DNA of 64,000 nt from Agapetus fuscipes. Taxonomy: Eukaryota > Arthropoda > Insecta > Trichoptera > Glossosomatidae. The notes beneath the pieces were generated by a model. That model did no database searches. It worked only from the letters and a program-made list of their open reading frames with translations, and was not told where the DNA came from. Both the position numbers and the translations under genes were made by a program. The stretch is taken from NCBI GenBank assembly GCA_951799405.1, contig OX637332.1:28124832-28188831 (forward strand). The letters run 5' to 3'. Positions 1 to 9,796 of this stretch are shown piece after piece. Every line of letters begins with the position of its first letter. The first letter of the stretch is position 1.

Positions 1-141
1 CAATAGACACGACTAGTTCAACGATCCAGCTTCAGGTATCAACTGGGCTAAAGCTAAACTGTATTGGGCTAAGCGCTCCCCGCCGATACCTACTCTGTTA
101 GCGCTCATGTGACCTGCATCAGAGCTTCACTCATTACTTAC

Positions 142-545
142 TTACTTAGTCAGCCACTTCTTGTCCACTGATGGACATATGCCTTCTCCATATCTCTCCG
201 GGCGTCTCTGTCCAGTCATCCAGTCACCAGCAACTCTTTTAATATCATCTGACCATCGTGGAAGAGGCCTTCCTCTAGTTCTTTTGTCTTCACGAGGTCT
301 CCATTCTACCACTCTTTTCGTCCATCTTTGTTCGCTCAATCTGGCTACATGCCCTGCCCACGACCACTTTTGCTTTGCCACTCTTTTGTCAGTAATTCCC
401 GATCATCTACGTATTTCGGTATTTCGTATCCGATCTGACAGTCTTATGTGTAGCATAGCTCGTTCGTGCTTTCGTTGTGCTACACGGAGTTTCCTGAATT
501 TGGTGAGAGTTAGTGTCTCTGCTCCGTAAGTCATAACTGGCAGGA
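142..545 (-). pseudogene. RTE-like LINE reverse transcriptase, C-terminal remnant
   Basis: The minus strand reads as the distal end of a non-LTR reverse transcriptase protein. It has a VMTYGAETLTLT-type block, then WSWAGHVARLSEQRWTKRV and a GRPLPRWSDDI block, all familiar from RTE/BovB-type LINE C-termini. A stop interrupts the frame between the first and second block, so it is dead. No catalytic palm motifs are present; only the 3' part was retained, as expected for 5' truncation. Confidence 0.75.
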
Positions 546-600
546 CACACACATTACGGGTTCGAAATCCGATATGAAATGAGAAAGTTACGAAAAAAAA

Positions 601-899
601 ATAGGTTGATTTATTTGGTGAGCGCTATTTTTGTGTGTATCACATCTCAAGAGCCCTCTGCGAGCTTGGTCGTCGCTGTAGAAAGCGCCAATTCTCAAGT
701 AAGCTGCAAGACCCAGTTGCTTTCAGGCTGGATGGACCTTTTGATGGCCGGTCTTTGGTAAAGGTTTATTAATTTTTCAACCCAACGAAGAGCAAATTTG
801 AAAATATAAATGGTATATTTTTTGTGCTCCGCCGGAATTCGAACCCACAACCTTCCAGTTACGAGTCCGAAGTGCTACCACTGGACTACGCACCGGTCA
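601..899 (-). repeat. SINE-A (tRNA-derived SINE), near full length
   Basis: On the minus strand the unit starts with a tRNA-like head containing an A-box-like stretch (GTAGTCCAGTGG) and a B-box (GGTTCGAATTCC). The body contains CTCTTCGTTGGGTTG and TTGAGAATTGGCGCTTTCTA, and the 3' end carries CAGCGCTCACCAAATAAATC. If folded as a tRNA the anticodon loop would read CGT (Thr), but the assignment is tentative. Confidence 0.85.
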
Positions 900-1200
900 T
901 ATACCTATGTTCTATTAGCACTTATATGACCAGTATTCAACTTTTTTATAATAGCTTCTATTAACAATATTGAGTTCAACAATTTCAGATTCATTACAAT
1001 ATCAATAGTAGGTAGTTATGTAATCGACGACTTGTAATTCAACTAAGCGACTATGATCTCTTATTTATAAGGTATTTTTAACGTTTTAAATGTAAATACT
1101 GGTGCTTAGCGCTTTTATGAAGTGTAAGCTCGTCTATAACCTGTGAACACATATCCGAGCAGGTGTTTATTTTAATTTTTTTATTTTATTCATTGCAGTT
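900..1200. other. AT-rich stretch, no gene seen
   Basis: No coding signal. A few degenerate words of the GCGCTTCTATGA minisatellite type occur near the middle. Confidence 0.5.
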
Positions 1201-1408
1201 TATACATGAGATTTTTTAGGGTTTGTGTATTCACACAGTGAAAATTCATTTTATTTAAAATATCTTTTTTTTTTCTAAAACGTAGTTTTATTTTTATCAC
1301 TCTTGATAATGACCTGAGTATTGAAGGTCGAAAGTGCTTGAGGTAGAAAATATTATTGTGAAAATAAAACTAAGTTTTAGAAAAAAATAATTTTATTTTA
1401 AGTTTATA
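1201..1408. repeat. Fold-back repeat related to the hammerhead-like group (partial)
   Basis: Contains the block CACACAGTGAAAATTCATTT, then TGACCTGAGTATTGAAGGTC followed by GAAAGTGC, as in the larger fold-back at 47.5 kb. Here the opposite arm is mostly missing. It is interrupted on its right by the insertion of the poly(A)-tailed LINE. Confidence 0.55.
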
Positions 1409-1410
<2 letters not shown>

Positions 1411-1472
<62 letters not shown>

Positions 1473-3378
1473 TGCACAACAGGTTTCCCTTATTACAGTG
1501 CACCCTCACACAGTCATTAACAAGCTGGGAGGAGCTCTTTAACTAGATCTTTGAATGATTCTAAGTTAATGTAAAAAATGTCTATGTCAGCGGAATTAAT
1601 CAGAGTAACACTCCGAGTTAAGGCATGTTGTGCCATGACGTCGGTACGGGACAGCGGTACATGAAAAAGTTCATGCCGTCTTCCCCGGCCGTAGCCATCT
1701 GGCACATAAAGCTCAAAACTCTCTAACAGGGTGGGGCTGTCAATTAAGCCGTTAATGATCTTGTAACAAAGCACCATAAGAGAACCGTTGCGCCGAGATT
1801 CCAGACTCCTGGAGCTGGTTTTCTCAAGTAATTCCTCATGGTGCATAAACTTGGGATAATTCCCATGTATTCTCATGAGGAGGTACCTCAAAAACTTTTT
1901 TTGAATTTGCTCCAAAAGATCTACATACTTCCGCTGATACGGGGCCCAAACCTCGACAGCGTACTCTAATTTAGAACGTACAATACAGTTGAAGACATCC
2001 ACCATAGCTCTCGGTGACTCAAAATTATTGCTAATTCTGATCACAAAGCCCAATAACTGGTAGCATTTGGTCGTCAACTGCGTTATATGTTCTGTAAACT
2101 TCAGACCAGGATCAAAAACTACGCCCAGGTCCCTAAATGAAAAGACACGAGCCAGTATCGACCCACCAATACTGTACTCATGGATTATGGGACAAGCGGA
2201 TCTTGTGAATGACATGACAGAACACTTGCTAATGTTGAAGTTCAATCCATTATTATTGGACCACATCAGCAGAGAGTTCAAATCCATCTGTAAATTAATA
2301 CAGTCTTGAAAATCCTTGATTTCTGTATAAATTTTCATGTCATCAGCGTAAAGAAGACAAGAACTATTTTTGATCTTGTCCGCAATGTCGTTAATGAACA
2401 CAATGAAGGCTAGAGGGCCTAAATTAGAGCCTTGAGGAACTCCTGAAGTTGGAAAAAAATTAGCCGAATGTTGGTCATTTATTTGCACAAATTGGCTTCT
2501 GTTTTTAAGAAATGAAGAGAAAAAGATTAAGAGAGGTTTTGTGAAACCAAAATCGTCCATCTTCTTCAAAAGAACATCATGATTCACACGATCAAACGCC
2601 TTGGAGAAATCTGTATATATTACATCAGTTTGCCTGCGAGAATCCAAGTTGAGGGCAATATTTCTACTGAGGGTGAGTAGATTTGATACTGTGGATCTCT
2701 TGGGCAGAAATCCGTGTTGGTGTATGTTGATTCGGGGCTTGATTTGCCACATAAGGTTTTTGTGTATCAAGCACTCAAACACTTTGGCGAAACTTGATAA
2801 AATAGAAATCGGCCTATAATTTCTAACATCACTTTTATCATTTGACTTATGTACTGGCATGACTCTTGTTATCTTCCAGGCTGATGGATATGTACATGTC
2901 TTCAGGGATAAGTTGAAGATGAAACATAAGGGTTGAGCAAGGGGCTTAGCCATAGAAGATACAATTCTCGGGGGAATGTTGTCAGGGCCAGTTGCTTTAT
3001 TGGATTTTAATCCAAGCAGATAAGTCTCCACCTCAGTCAAAGAAAAAGGACTGAGTGATATGGAAGATTGCTCGTTCTTACCATGGGGGGACTCAGATAA
3101 ATCTACGTGAGGGGTCTGGGTGCTGTAGACCGATTGGAAATACTTAGCAAAAGTTTCCGATATTATTCTGGGATCAGATATAATCTGATCTCCATCAGAA
3201 AGCTGAAAAGTTGTATTACCACCGGTCCTGCTGGATCTGATATAAGACCAGAATTCCTTGGAATCACATCCTATCCCAGTCTGAATCTTACTCATATACA
3301 ATTTGTGTGCTTCCTTTATATTATGTTTAACTTGCGCTCTCTTTGTAGAGAAAGCCTTATAATTGCTTACACTTTTAT
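1411..3378 (-). mobile_element. 5'-truncated LINE with poly(A) tail (CR1/jockey group)
   Basis: The insertion ends in an uninterrupted run of about 60 T on the + strand, which is a poly(A) tail on the minus strand. The tail follows a 3' UTR of only about 45 bp after the stop codon. The 5' side stops abruptly in coding sequence at an A-rich junction, so the endonuclease and ORF1 are absent. The long pure A tail and open frame argue for a fairly recent insertion. It landed inside an older repeat whose right part is recognisable again near 20.65 kb. Confidence 0.9.
1517..3375 (-). CDS. LINE reverse transcriptase (5'-truncated ORF2)
   Basis: RNA-dependent DNA polymerase of a non-LTR retrotransposon. 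In order it shows the TGPDNIPPRIV block, NYRPISILSSFAKVFE, the palm A motif DFSKAFDRVNHDVL, the B motif SGVPQGSNLGPLAFIVFIND and the catalytic LYADD motif, then a long thumb/C-terminal region ending KELLPAC. The frame is open for roughly 620 residues and continues upstream of the first methionine to the truncation point (reading SNYKAFSTKRAQVK), so no genuine start exists. Palm motifs fit the CR1/jockey side of the LINE tree. Enzymatically plausible catalytic residues remain, but without its endonuclease and 5' UTR the copy cannot move by itself. Confidence 0.9.
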
Positions 3379-3671
3379 TTTTTTTTTTTTTTTTTTTGCT
3401 TTTTTTTTACATGCTTTATATTGGATCAAAAACATAATTGTTACAGTTCAAAAACCAGCAAAGTTTGCAAAAATTACATAGTGCGACACAAATTCGCCGA
3501 GAGCTTATAGCCTTATAGGTACCATCAGCTAAAAAAGTGAAAAAAGCTTTAAAAAAAGAGAATCAGGTAAATGAAGAAAAAAGAACAACTAGATCAACAA
3601 TACTGAAGAGAAAAAAACGAATTATCAACAATAATAAAAAATCAGGTGAATGAAGAGAAAAGAACAATTAT
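3376..3671. other. T-rich and A-rich remnant sequence, no gene seen
   Basis: A long T run is followed by a remnant (TTCAAAAACCAGCAAAGTTT) that recurs near 20.7 kb, then simple AG-rich sequence. Confidence 0.5.
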
Positions 3672-3838
3672 AATTGGCCACTTTTCACTTGAAGCAGGAG
3701 TTTCCCTTCTGCCTGGGAGGCAGGTACTTATTTCTTGGAAAGCGAGTAAACCTTGCCGTTTCTATTAATTTCTGGTTTGAATTTAACACCAAAACGGGAA
3801 ATGATTTGTTACATCCCGAGTGGGATCAAACCTTGATG
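3672..3838 (-). repeat. SINE-B fragment
   Basis: Matches the body of SINE-B on the minus strand: the lead-in to the B-box, the ACACCAAAACGGGAAATGAT block, CTTGCCG and the stretch before the GAAACTCC block. The tRNA-like 5' head is missing. Confidence 0.7.
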
Positions 3839-3903
3839 AGCTTCCTTTTGTTTTTAGTCTACTAATTGGTCCTCTTAGTGCTTGTTTGTCTTATCGCTGC
3901 CTT

Positions 3904-4140
3904 AGTTCTTGTTTACCGTATACGCCATTGAGAAAATTTTACATGAGCAATGTTTGCATGTGTACTGGACCAATGTGTCTTATGAAAACAAGAAATTTAT
4001 TTAAAAAATATTTAAAAGAACTCTCACATTATCGAGTTTTACGGTTTTTCTTAGCTAAGAGTGTGTAGAATTTGATTCATAAGACAACTGCATGAAAAAG
4101 TCATATTTGACAAGATTGGCGTATACGGTAAACAAGAACT
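3904..4140. mobile_element. MITE with perfect 24-bp terminal inverted repeats
   Basis: The two ends (beginning AGTTCTTGTTTACCGTATAC) are exact reverse complements over 24 bp and enclose about 190 bp of AT-rich non-coding sequence. No clear target duplication is visible. The interior resembles the next stretch to the right and repeats at 30.9 and 42.1 kb. Confidence 0.7.
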
Positions 4141-4187
4141 GGGGGAGCGTAATGCCTCAATGGCGTAATGTCTATCAGAGGTTATTT

Positions 4188-4365
4188 GACATGAGAAATG
4201 TTTGTATGTGTACTGGACAAATGCGTCTTATGAAAGCTGGAAAGTTATTTTACAACTATTTCAAATAACTCTCAAAATACCGTGTTGTACGTTTTTTTCT
4301 TAAATCAGATTGTGCAGAATGATATTCGTTAGACAATTTCATTGAAATGTCATCTTTGAATCAAA
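4188..4365 (+). repeat. Second tandem copy of the MITE interior
   Basis: Shares GTGTACTGGACAAATGCGTC, TTATGAAA and AACTCTCA blocks in the same order as the interior of the preceding MITE, so a related element or duplication lies directly beside it. Confidence 0.55.
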
Positions 4366-4394
4366 TGATAGATACGCCAAACCAGCACACTTAA

Positions 4395-4540
4395 CAAATA
4401 AATAATAACCATTCTGCTCCTGAAGATGTCGATCATTAGGCGAAAATGTTTGAGCAAAAAAAAATAAAAAAATAAGTGAATTAAAACTCTGTTTTTATCC
4501 ATTTGAATGTTTAAATATATATCTACATATATATTTTTTT
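4395..4540 (+). repeat. Fold-back repeat with hammerhead-like core
   Basis: Contains CTCCTGAAGATG, a short loop, then GGCGAAAATGTTTGAGC and an A-rich tail running into AAGTGAATTAAAAC. The same order occurs near 20.5 kb. The left arm is decayed, so any ribozyme would be inactive. Confidence 0.5.
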
Positions 4541-4544
4541 TAAT

Positions 4545-4735
4545 AGATTTGTGGAAAGGAATGCAATCCACCAACCTATTTTACCTGGCCAGTTGTCTTC
4601 ATGCGAAAGCAGAAGCTTGTGTGCATGCAACGGCATCTGTTGAACCAGGATCGAAGTTATCGTCGCGGGATTCGAACCAGCGTTATCCGGTTCCAAATAA
4701 CCTGTCTTGATCCTCGCGGCTATAACACCGACTAT
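4545..4735 (-). repeat. SINE-D (tRNA-derived, Leu/Ser-like head)
   Basis: The minus strand starts GTGTTATAGCCGCGAGGATC, then a B-box-like GGTTCGAATCCC, followed by GATCCTGGTTCAACAGATGC and a tail ending in CCTTTCCACAAATCTATT. The long spacing between boxes resembles a class II tRNA. Related copies lie at 40.3, 53.9 and 63.5 kb. Confidence 0.65.
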
Positions 4736-5040
4736 AATGAAATAATAAACGAATTATAATTTAAGCTACGCGTCGCTATGATCTATAAGCGCTTCTATGA
4801 ACCTTTATTGACCCTCTATTATTCACTATTATTGCACTAAATAATAGTAACTAAACATTGAGTCAAGCGCTCCTATGACCTGTATTAACACGCTTTCAAT
4901 TAATAAGCTTTAAAGGCCTCCCTCGTAATGGATGCGAAATACGCGTACAATATTGAGCGGAAGGGATTTTAACGTTTAGTATATTGTATATATTATGAAC
5001 TAAGTGTTACTATTACAAACATATAAACACTAATATGACC
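4736..5040. other. AT-rich stretch with scattered minisatellite words
   Basis: No coding signal. Isolated GCGCTTCTATGA- and GCGCTCCTATGACCTG-like words precede the dense tandem array. Confidence 0.45.
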
Positions 5041-5630
5041 TGTGAACGCTTTTACGATCTGTTAGCGCTTCTATGACCTGTAGGATGTGAGAGCTTCTAT
5101 GACCTGTAGGCTGAGAGCGCTTCTATGACATGTGGACTGAGAGCGCTTCTATGACATGTGGACTGAGAGCGCTTCTATGACCTGTAGGATGTGAGAGCTT
5201 CTATGACATGTGGGCTGAGAGCGCTTCTATGACATGTGGACTGAGAGCGCTTCTATGACATGTGGACTGAGAGCGCTTCTATGACCTGTAGGATGTGAGA
5301 GCTTCTATGACATGTGGGCTGAGAGCGCTTCTATGATATGTGAGCGCTTCTATGATCTGTAGGATGTGAGAGCTTCTATTACATGTGGACTGAGAGCACT
5401 TTTATGATCTCTGAGCGCTTCTATGACCTAAAACTTCCGCTATGACCTCTAATCGCTTATATGACTTCTAAAGGCCTTTATGATCTATGAGCGCTTATTA
5501 TGATCTGTGAGCGCTTCTAAATCCTGAGTGCTTATATCACCTATAAGCGCTTCTGTAACCTCTCAGTGCTCATATGACTTGTGGGCGTTTCTATAATGTG
5601 TGAGCGCTTCTATGATCTGTATTGAGTGTC
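5041..5630. repeat. 26-bp minisatellite with 104-bp higher-order repeat
   Basis: Tandem array of a unit close to GAGCGCTTCTATGACATGTG plus a short linker, period 26 bp. A variant unit with TAGGATGTGAGAGC recurs at spacings of exactly 104 bp (four units) twice in a row, showing amplification of a four-unit block. The right third decays into irregular spacing. Confidence 0.85.
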
Positions 5631-5741
5631 ACTCATTATGTATTTGAAATACAATACTGAGCAAAAGGATAACAAATATACTGTACTAAATTGCTTACAA
5701 GTTACTAACAAACAATAGTATAATCATTAAAGTACCGTCGA

Positions 5742-6030
5742 TAGTCCGGTCGATAGCTCAGTCAACTGTTTGCATACCATGCCGAGAGCTCGGGTTCGAA
5801 TCCCACCTAGGGGGCGTCAGCAATGTTACGGTGTTTATTTCAAACCCAAAAATAAAATACCGGCAAGGCTAACTCAGCCTTCAAAATAAATGAGCACCAG
5901 CCTCCTTGGGAGCTGGGAAACTCTCACTTCAGGTGAAGTGGTTGACGTAAACCCAGCCCCCTTACCTGTAAAAATAAATAGCTTCCACTCGTCACATGCG
6001 AACCCTTACGAGAAGTTACACTATATGTGA
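5742..6030 (+). repeat. SINE-B (tRNA-derived SINE), near full length
   Basis: Head GTCCGGTCGATAGCTCAG (A-box region), B-box GGGTTCGAATCCC, then the SINE-B body (TTTATTTCAAACCC, ACCGGCAAGG, GAAGTGGTTG) and 3' region ACACTATATGTG. Body diverged but in order. Confidence 0.8.
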
Positions 6031-6689
6031 AGATTTGTTACATTTACTTACTAAACGAAAACTGCCCTAAGCTACTTCACTAATTTACTAAGCTACTAAC
6101 CAATAATGGTACTGCCAGCGAGCTATTACTTATTAGCTAGTACGCCTATGACCCGTACTTCAACTTTACTCTTTCTGGAATTAAAAGATAATATTGCGCA
6201 AAAAATTTAACTCACTTGAAATAAATGATTAAGTACCCAATGTAAAAGAGACTTATAATGGATTTTGTGTAAGTGTTTTTAACTGTATAAATCATTTAAA
6301 GTGAATGTTATGAAGATGTACAAAAATATTTTTAAAGAACTTAAAATGAAGAAAAATAATCAGCAAGTTGTCCGCTTGATAATGGTGTGATGACATCGAA
6401 AGCGCTCGAGGAAATAAATCAACTCGTGAAGAAAAACTTGTTATCAATGAAAAAAAAAATCCTTTACCTTTGATTAATGTAACTTTAGTGAGTGTTTACA
6501 AAATCAGCTGCTGAAAAAACCATTACTTTCATAAAGAAAAAGTACGCCCATTGTAAAACTTGACGTGCAAGCTCATAAAAAATGTATAAAAACCAAATAA
6601 AACACATCTGGTGTGTGTTTCGGTTTCCATATATTTTTGGTACAACACTATGATCAAGTTCGCATGTAAAATTCCCCCGCTGTAACGCA
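6031..6689. other. AT-rich stretch, nothing recognised
   Basis: No coding signal, repeat family or structured RNA recognised. Confidence 0.4.
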
Positions 6690-6768
6690 ACGCAACTAAG
6701 CTACACATAAAGTGTAACTTCTTGCCGCGTTATCACCGAAGGCGTCACATGTGGCGAGTTAAACCTAT
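6690..6768 (-). repeat. SINE-B 3' end fragment
   Basis: Contains AACTAAGCTACACATA, GTGTAACTTCTTGCCGCGTT and CACATGTGGCGA, the reverse complement of the SINE-B 3' region. Confidence 0.65.
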
Positions 6769-6772
6769 ATAT

Positions 6773-7186
6773 TGTTGTGTTTTTAGGGTTCAAAAAGTCT
6801 TTAAATAAAAAAAAAACTGGTCTTCTTTCATAGATATTTATTTTACATTTATTTAACAATTTATATTTAATTTTAACAATTCACATTTATGGTGTAGCAA
6901 TTTACATTTATTTCACAGTTGGTTTTCACTTACACTGTCTTTCTTGTTCAAAAGCAAAGCGTCTTATCAATACTGACTCCTGCAAGCCACCTGCCGCCTT
7001 TTATATTGCAGCGACAGTAGTTACTAGAAGCCAATTTTGCTGGAACCTTCTAGAACATAAAGCTTCCAGTAGGTACATAATTGAATGTCTCTTTCCTACG
7101 TAGGTACCTGTAATAATTACTCCACCTCTCATCGGCTATAACTACTGACTACCTAACATTTATATGTGTGTGTTATTTACATAACA
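6773..7186 (-). mobile_element. Solo LTR
   Basis: Terminal TGTT...AACA, flanked on both sides by ATAT as a 4-bp target duplication. The minus strand has a TATAAAAGG-like promoter region and AATAAA signals, as in an LTR. It is about 414 bp and shares order with two other copies. No internal retroelement genes are nearby. Confidence 0.8.
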
Positions 7187-7421
7187 ATATTTTTACAGGT
7201 AAAGGGGCCAACCTCTTCAGTTGAAGTGGGGGTTTCCCAGCTCCCGAGAGGGCTGGCAGTAATTTCTTGTGAAGGCTGAGTAAACCTTGCCGGTATTTTT
7301 TTTTGAGGCTTGAAATAAACACCGAAACGGGAAATCATTTCACCCTCGATAGGATTCGAACCCGAGCTTACGGCATGGAATGCAAGCACTCTACCAACTA
7401 AGCTAACAACAGGACTGTAAG
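7187..7421 (-). repeat. SINE-B, minus orientation
   Basis: Reads in reverse: GAAGTGGGGGTTTCCCAGCT, TGAGTAAACCTTGCCGG, ACACCGAAACGGGAAAT, B-box complement GGATTCGAACCC, and a head complement ending CCAACTAAGCTA. It abuts the solo LTR. Confidence 0.85.
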
Positions 7422-7427
7422 GTGTTA

Positions 7428-7602
7428 GGCTGGTTTTAGTGTCGCGCTGACAGCACGCTGACCGTCAGCGCTGACAGCCAAATATATGAACTTGTCGCGC
7501 TGACAGCTACGCGCTATTCTAAAACGCTTCCTACAAGTTCATATATTTTGAACGGTCAGCGCTGACGGTCAGCGCGTTGTCAGCGCGACACTAAAACCGG
7601 CC
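7428..7602. mobile_element. Palindromic MITE, Harbinger-like (TTA target)
   Basis: Ends GGCTGGTTTTAGTGTCGCGC and its near reverse complement enclose a 175-bp palindromic element flanked by TTA on both sides. Three-base TWA targets are typical of PIF/Harbinger. No coding capacity. Confidence 0.8.
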
Positions 7603-7605
7603 TTA

Positions 7606-8168
7606 GCCAATCGAAAAGTTTTTTAAATGAGCGAAAATTCGAGTAAGTTAGGTCCTATTGACGATAACTTTGACTGTGCTGCAACAGATGTCGTTAGGTA
7701 ATTATTCATTACAAATAAAATTTGTAGATTTTGATACCTATTTCTGGGACAATAAAAATTGGTGTAGGTGATAAAATATAAAGTTGATGAATTGCACTTC
7801 TCTTCACAAATTTATTTTAAACAAATAAATTGACCAGTACCTCATGAAAACAAAACATATCGTAAAAACTTAGCAATAGCGGTTTAACCAAAAAAAAATT
7901 GTTCCAATTTATTTCATTCCAAAATTTATTCCATAAAATTTTGGTTGAAACGTGAAGTTTATAAGGATGGGCCAAAATTCGTTGTACATGGGGTTTAACC
8001 GAATTTCGGCAGCTTAAACCGAACTTCGGATTTCGGCCTAAATTCGGTTCAAATGCCAAGCATTCGGTGTAAGAAAAAGTAAATAAAATACCTACTTGCA
8101 CCATTTTGACTGTTATAATTTGGATGTCATGGTCTCTTTTATAACCGTAAAATAAAAATTAGGCCTTT
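7606..8168. other. AT-rich stretch, no gene seen
   Basis: No coding signal. Near 7,790 a short CTTCACAAATTTATTTTAAA word resembles the SINE-D tail and recurs near 30,690. Confidence 0.4.
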
Positions 8169-8172
8169 ATAT

Positions 8173-8600
8173 TGTTATGTTTTTAGGGTTCAAATAGTCT
8201 TTAAATAAAAAAAAAACTGGTCTTCTTTACAGGATACTTATTTTACACTATTTATTTTTAACAATTCACATTTATCGTTTAGCAATTTACATTTATTTCA
8301 CAGTTGGTTGGTGTTCACTTACACTGTCTTTCGTGTTCAGAAAAAGACTGTCGTATATAGACTGACTCCTGCAAGCCGTTTGCTGCTTTTTATATTCCAG
8401 CGATAAAAGTTACTAGAAGCCAATTTCGCTGGAACCTTCCAGAACGTCTTCTACAAGCTTCCAGTACATAAATTTGAATATCTCTTTACCCTAGGTACTT
8501 ATAGGTAACATAATTAATCCTACTTATAAACACTCTTATCAGCCATAAATGTTATATCTACCTACCTAAATATTTATATTTATTTGCTATTTACATAACA
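8173..8600 (-). mobile_element. Solo LTR, same family
   Basis: Begins TGTTATG and ends ATAACA on the + strand with ATAT on both flanks. It is colinear with the copy about 1.4 kb to the left and with the oppositely oriented copy near 29.6 kb. Confidence 0.82.
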
Positions 8601-8672
8601 ATATGCTCCTCATTGTCACTTATTTTAGTAGGAACAAGTGAACAGTAACTGTAATATAAATTAATTATTAGG

Positions 8673-8722
8673 ATGATTTATTTGGTGAGCGCTGTGAATC
8701 ACACCTCAAGAGCCCTCGAAAC
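8673..8722 (-). repeat. SINE-A 3' end fragment
   Basis: GATTTATTTGGTGAGCGCTG followed by AATCACACCTCAAGAGCCC matches the SINE-A 3' end in reverse. Confidence 0.6.
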
Positions 8723-8838
8723 TTATAATTTGATACAAATTGAATCTTAAGCTCGTTAAATACGAAATAAATAACGACGTTGAATACGTAAACAAGTCAT
8801 CGGCCGAATTTTTCATTTTAACCTGCTTATTTAACTGC

Positions 8839-9089
8839 TCCTTGACTGATAGGTTGGTACGAGGCTGACCACCCGTGCTGTACAAATCGGTTCACTTTTG
8901 CCAATGCCACCCCGGTTCAGGGAACGGCGGCAGGAGTTGCAAGGTTTATGTCCATGTGAAGTTTTCTTTATTTGTATGCACACATGCAGAATGTGTAGGC
9001 GCGAACCTACATGTGCCTGTCGGTAGGCATGCATTTCATATGAGCCTTAAATGTTAACATATCCTTGCAGCTTAGATTATAGATTATAG
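8839..9089 (+). repeat. Rep-C copy, near full length
   Basis: Begins TCCTTGACTGATAGGTTGGT and runs through GGCTGACCACCC, TTTCAGGGAA-like, GTTGCA, GCACACATGC and GCGCGAAC-like blocks to CAGCTTAGATTATAGATTAT. No tRNA-type boxes are visible. Confidence 0.85.
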
Positions 9090-9381
9090 AACCGAACGTT
9101 CGGCCGAAGTTCGTATTCGGTCCAAACCACATTCGGCCCATCCCTAGAAGTTTATACTTGGGTAATAGCATCATATGCTCCATTTATATCCATCACGCCG
9201 AGATTGGAGAGCCGTAGGTATCTAGGTGAGTACCTATACACATAGATCATTATGAACCACGGGGACTAATTTGCAGTCTAGACATGAAAACAAGGCCTTT
9301 AGGTCATTAATCCTGAATGCTAACATCCACCAAGGGATGCCCCATAATAACGTCAAGATCGTTGAACCAAATGTCAAGGAC

Positions 9382-9530
9382 CACTATTCCGAAATTGCGA
9401 ATGAATGGAATGTCCAGAGTCATAATAAAAGGAGAGCTTGTATGCAGAAGGTTATGATTCTGGATGAAATTAAAGAATTATGTAAGGACAGAAAGAAATG
9501 GAAGCTGATCTGTAATGCTGGCGGCTAGGG
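9382..9530 (+). pseudogene. RTE-like LINE reverse transcriptase, extreme C-terminus
   Basis: Translates to EIANEWNVQSHNKRRACM, then KVMILDEIKELCKDRKKWKL and ICNAGG with a stop. This matches the last about 50 residues of the LINE copies at 35.6 and 49.6 kb. Upstream coding is missing. Confidence 0.8.
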
Positions 9531-9593
9531 CTAGGGTTTGTCAAGTTTTCCAATTTTTTTAAACTTGTAAATTAAAATTTTGTATTTTGTATT

Positions 9594-9790
9594 TGAGTTG
9601 TAAGTTGCTGTAAGGCTGGATGGACCTTTTAGTGACCGGTCTTTGGTAAAGGCTTTGTGAATTTTTTGAACCCAGCGAAGAGCATATTTGGAAATATAAA
9701 TTGTACTTATATTTTTGTGCTCCGCCGGGATTCGAATCCACAACCTTCCATTTTTGAGTCCAAAGTGTTGTCACTGGACTACGGACCGGG
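9594..9790 (-). repeat. SINE-A, 3'-truncated
   Basis: On the minus strand it has the head GGTCCGTAGTCCAGTGACAA, a GATTCGAATCC-like B-box and the CTTCGCTGGGTTC body, then stops at GCCTTACAGCAACTTAC. It starts within about 10 bp of the 5S-like unit. Confidence 0.8.
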
Positions 9791-9796
9791 CCAAGA

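Noticed and set aside
601..899. tRNA-like heads of SINE-A, SINE-B and SINE-D as functional tRNA genes
   Set aside because: Each is followed by a conserved non-tRNA body, repeated in many copies, and acceptor stems do not close.
5041..5630. CRISPR array
   Set aside because: Repeats abut without unique spacers; it is a 26-bp minisatellite in an animal genome.
8839..9089. Rep-C as a Helitron
   Set aside because: The start TC is suggestive, but the 3' end is a variable ATTATAG/ATTAG repeat without CTRR or a terminal hairpin, and the link to a LINE 3' end fits better.
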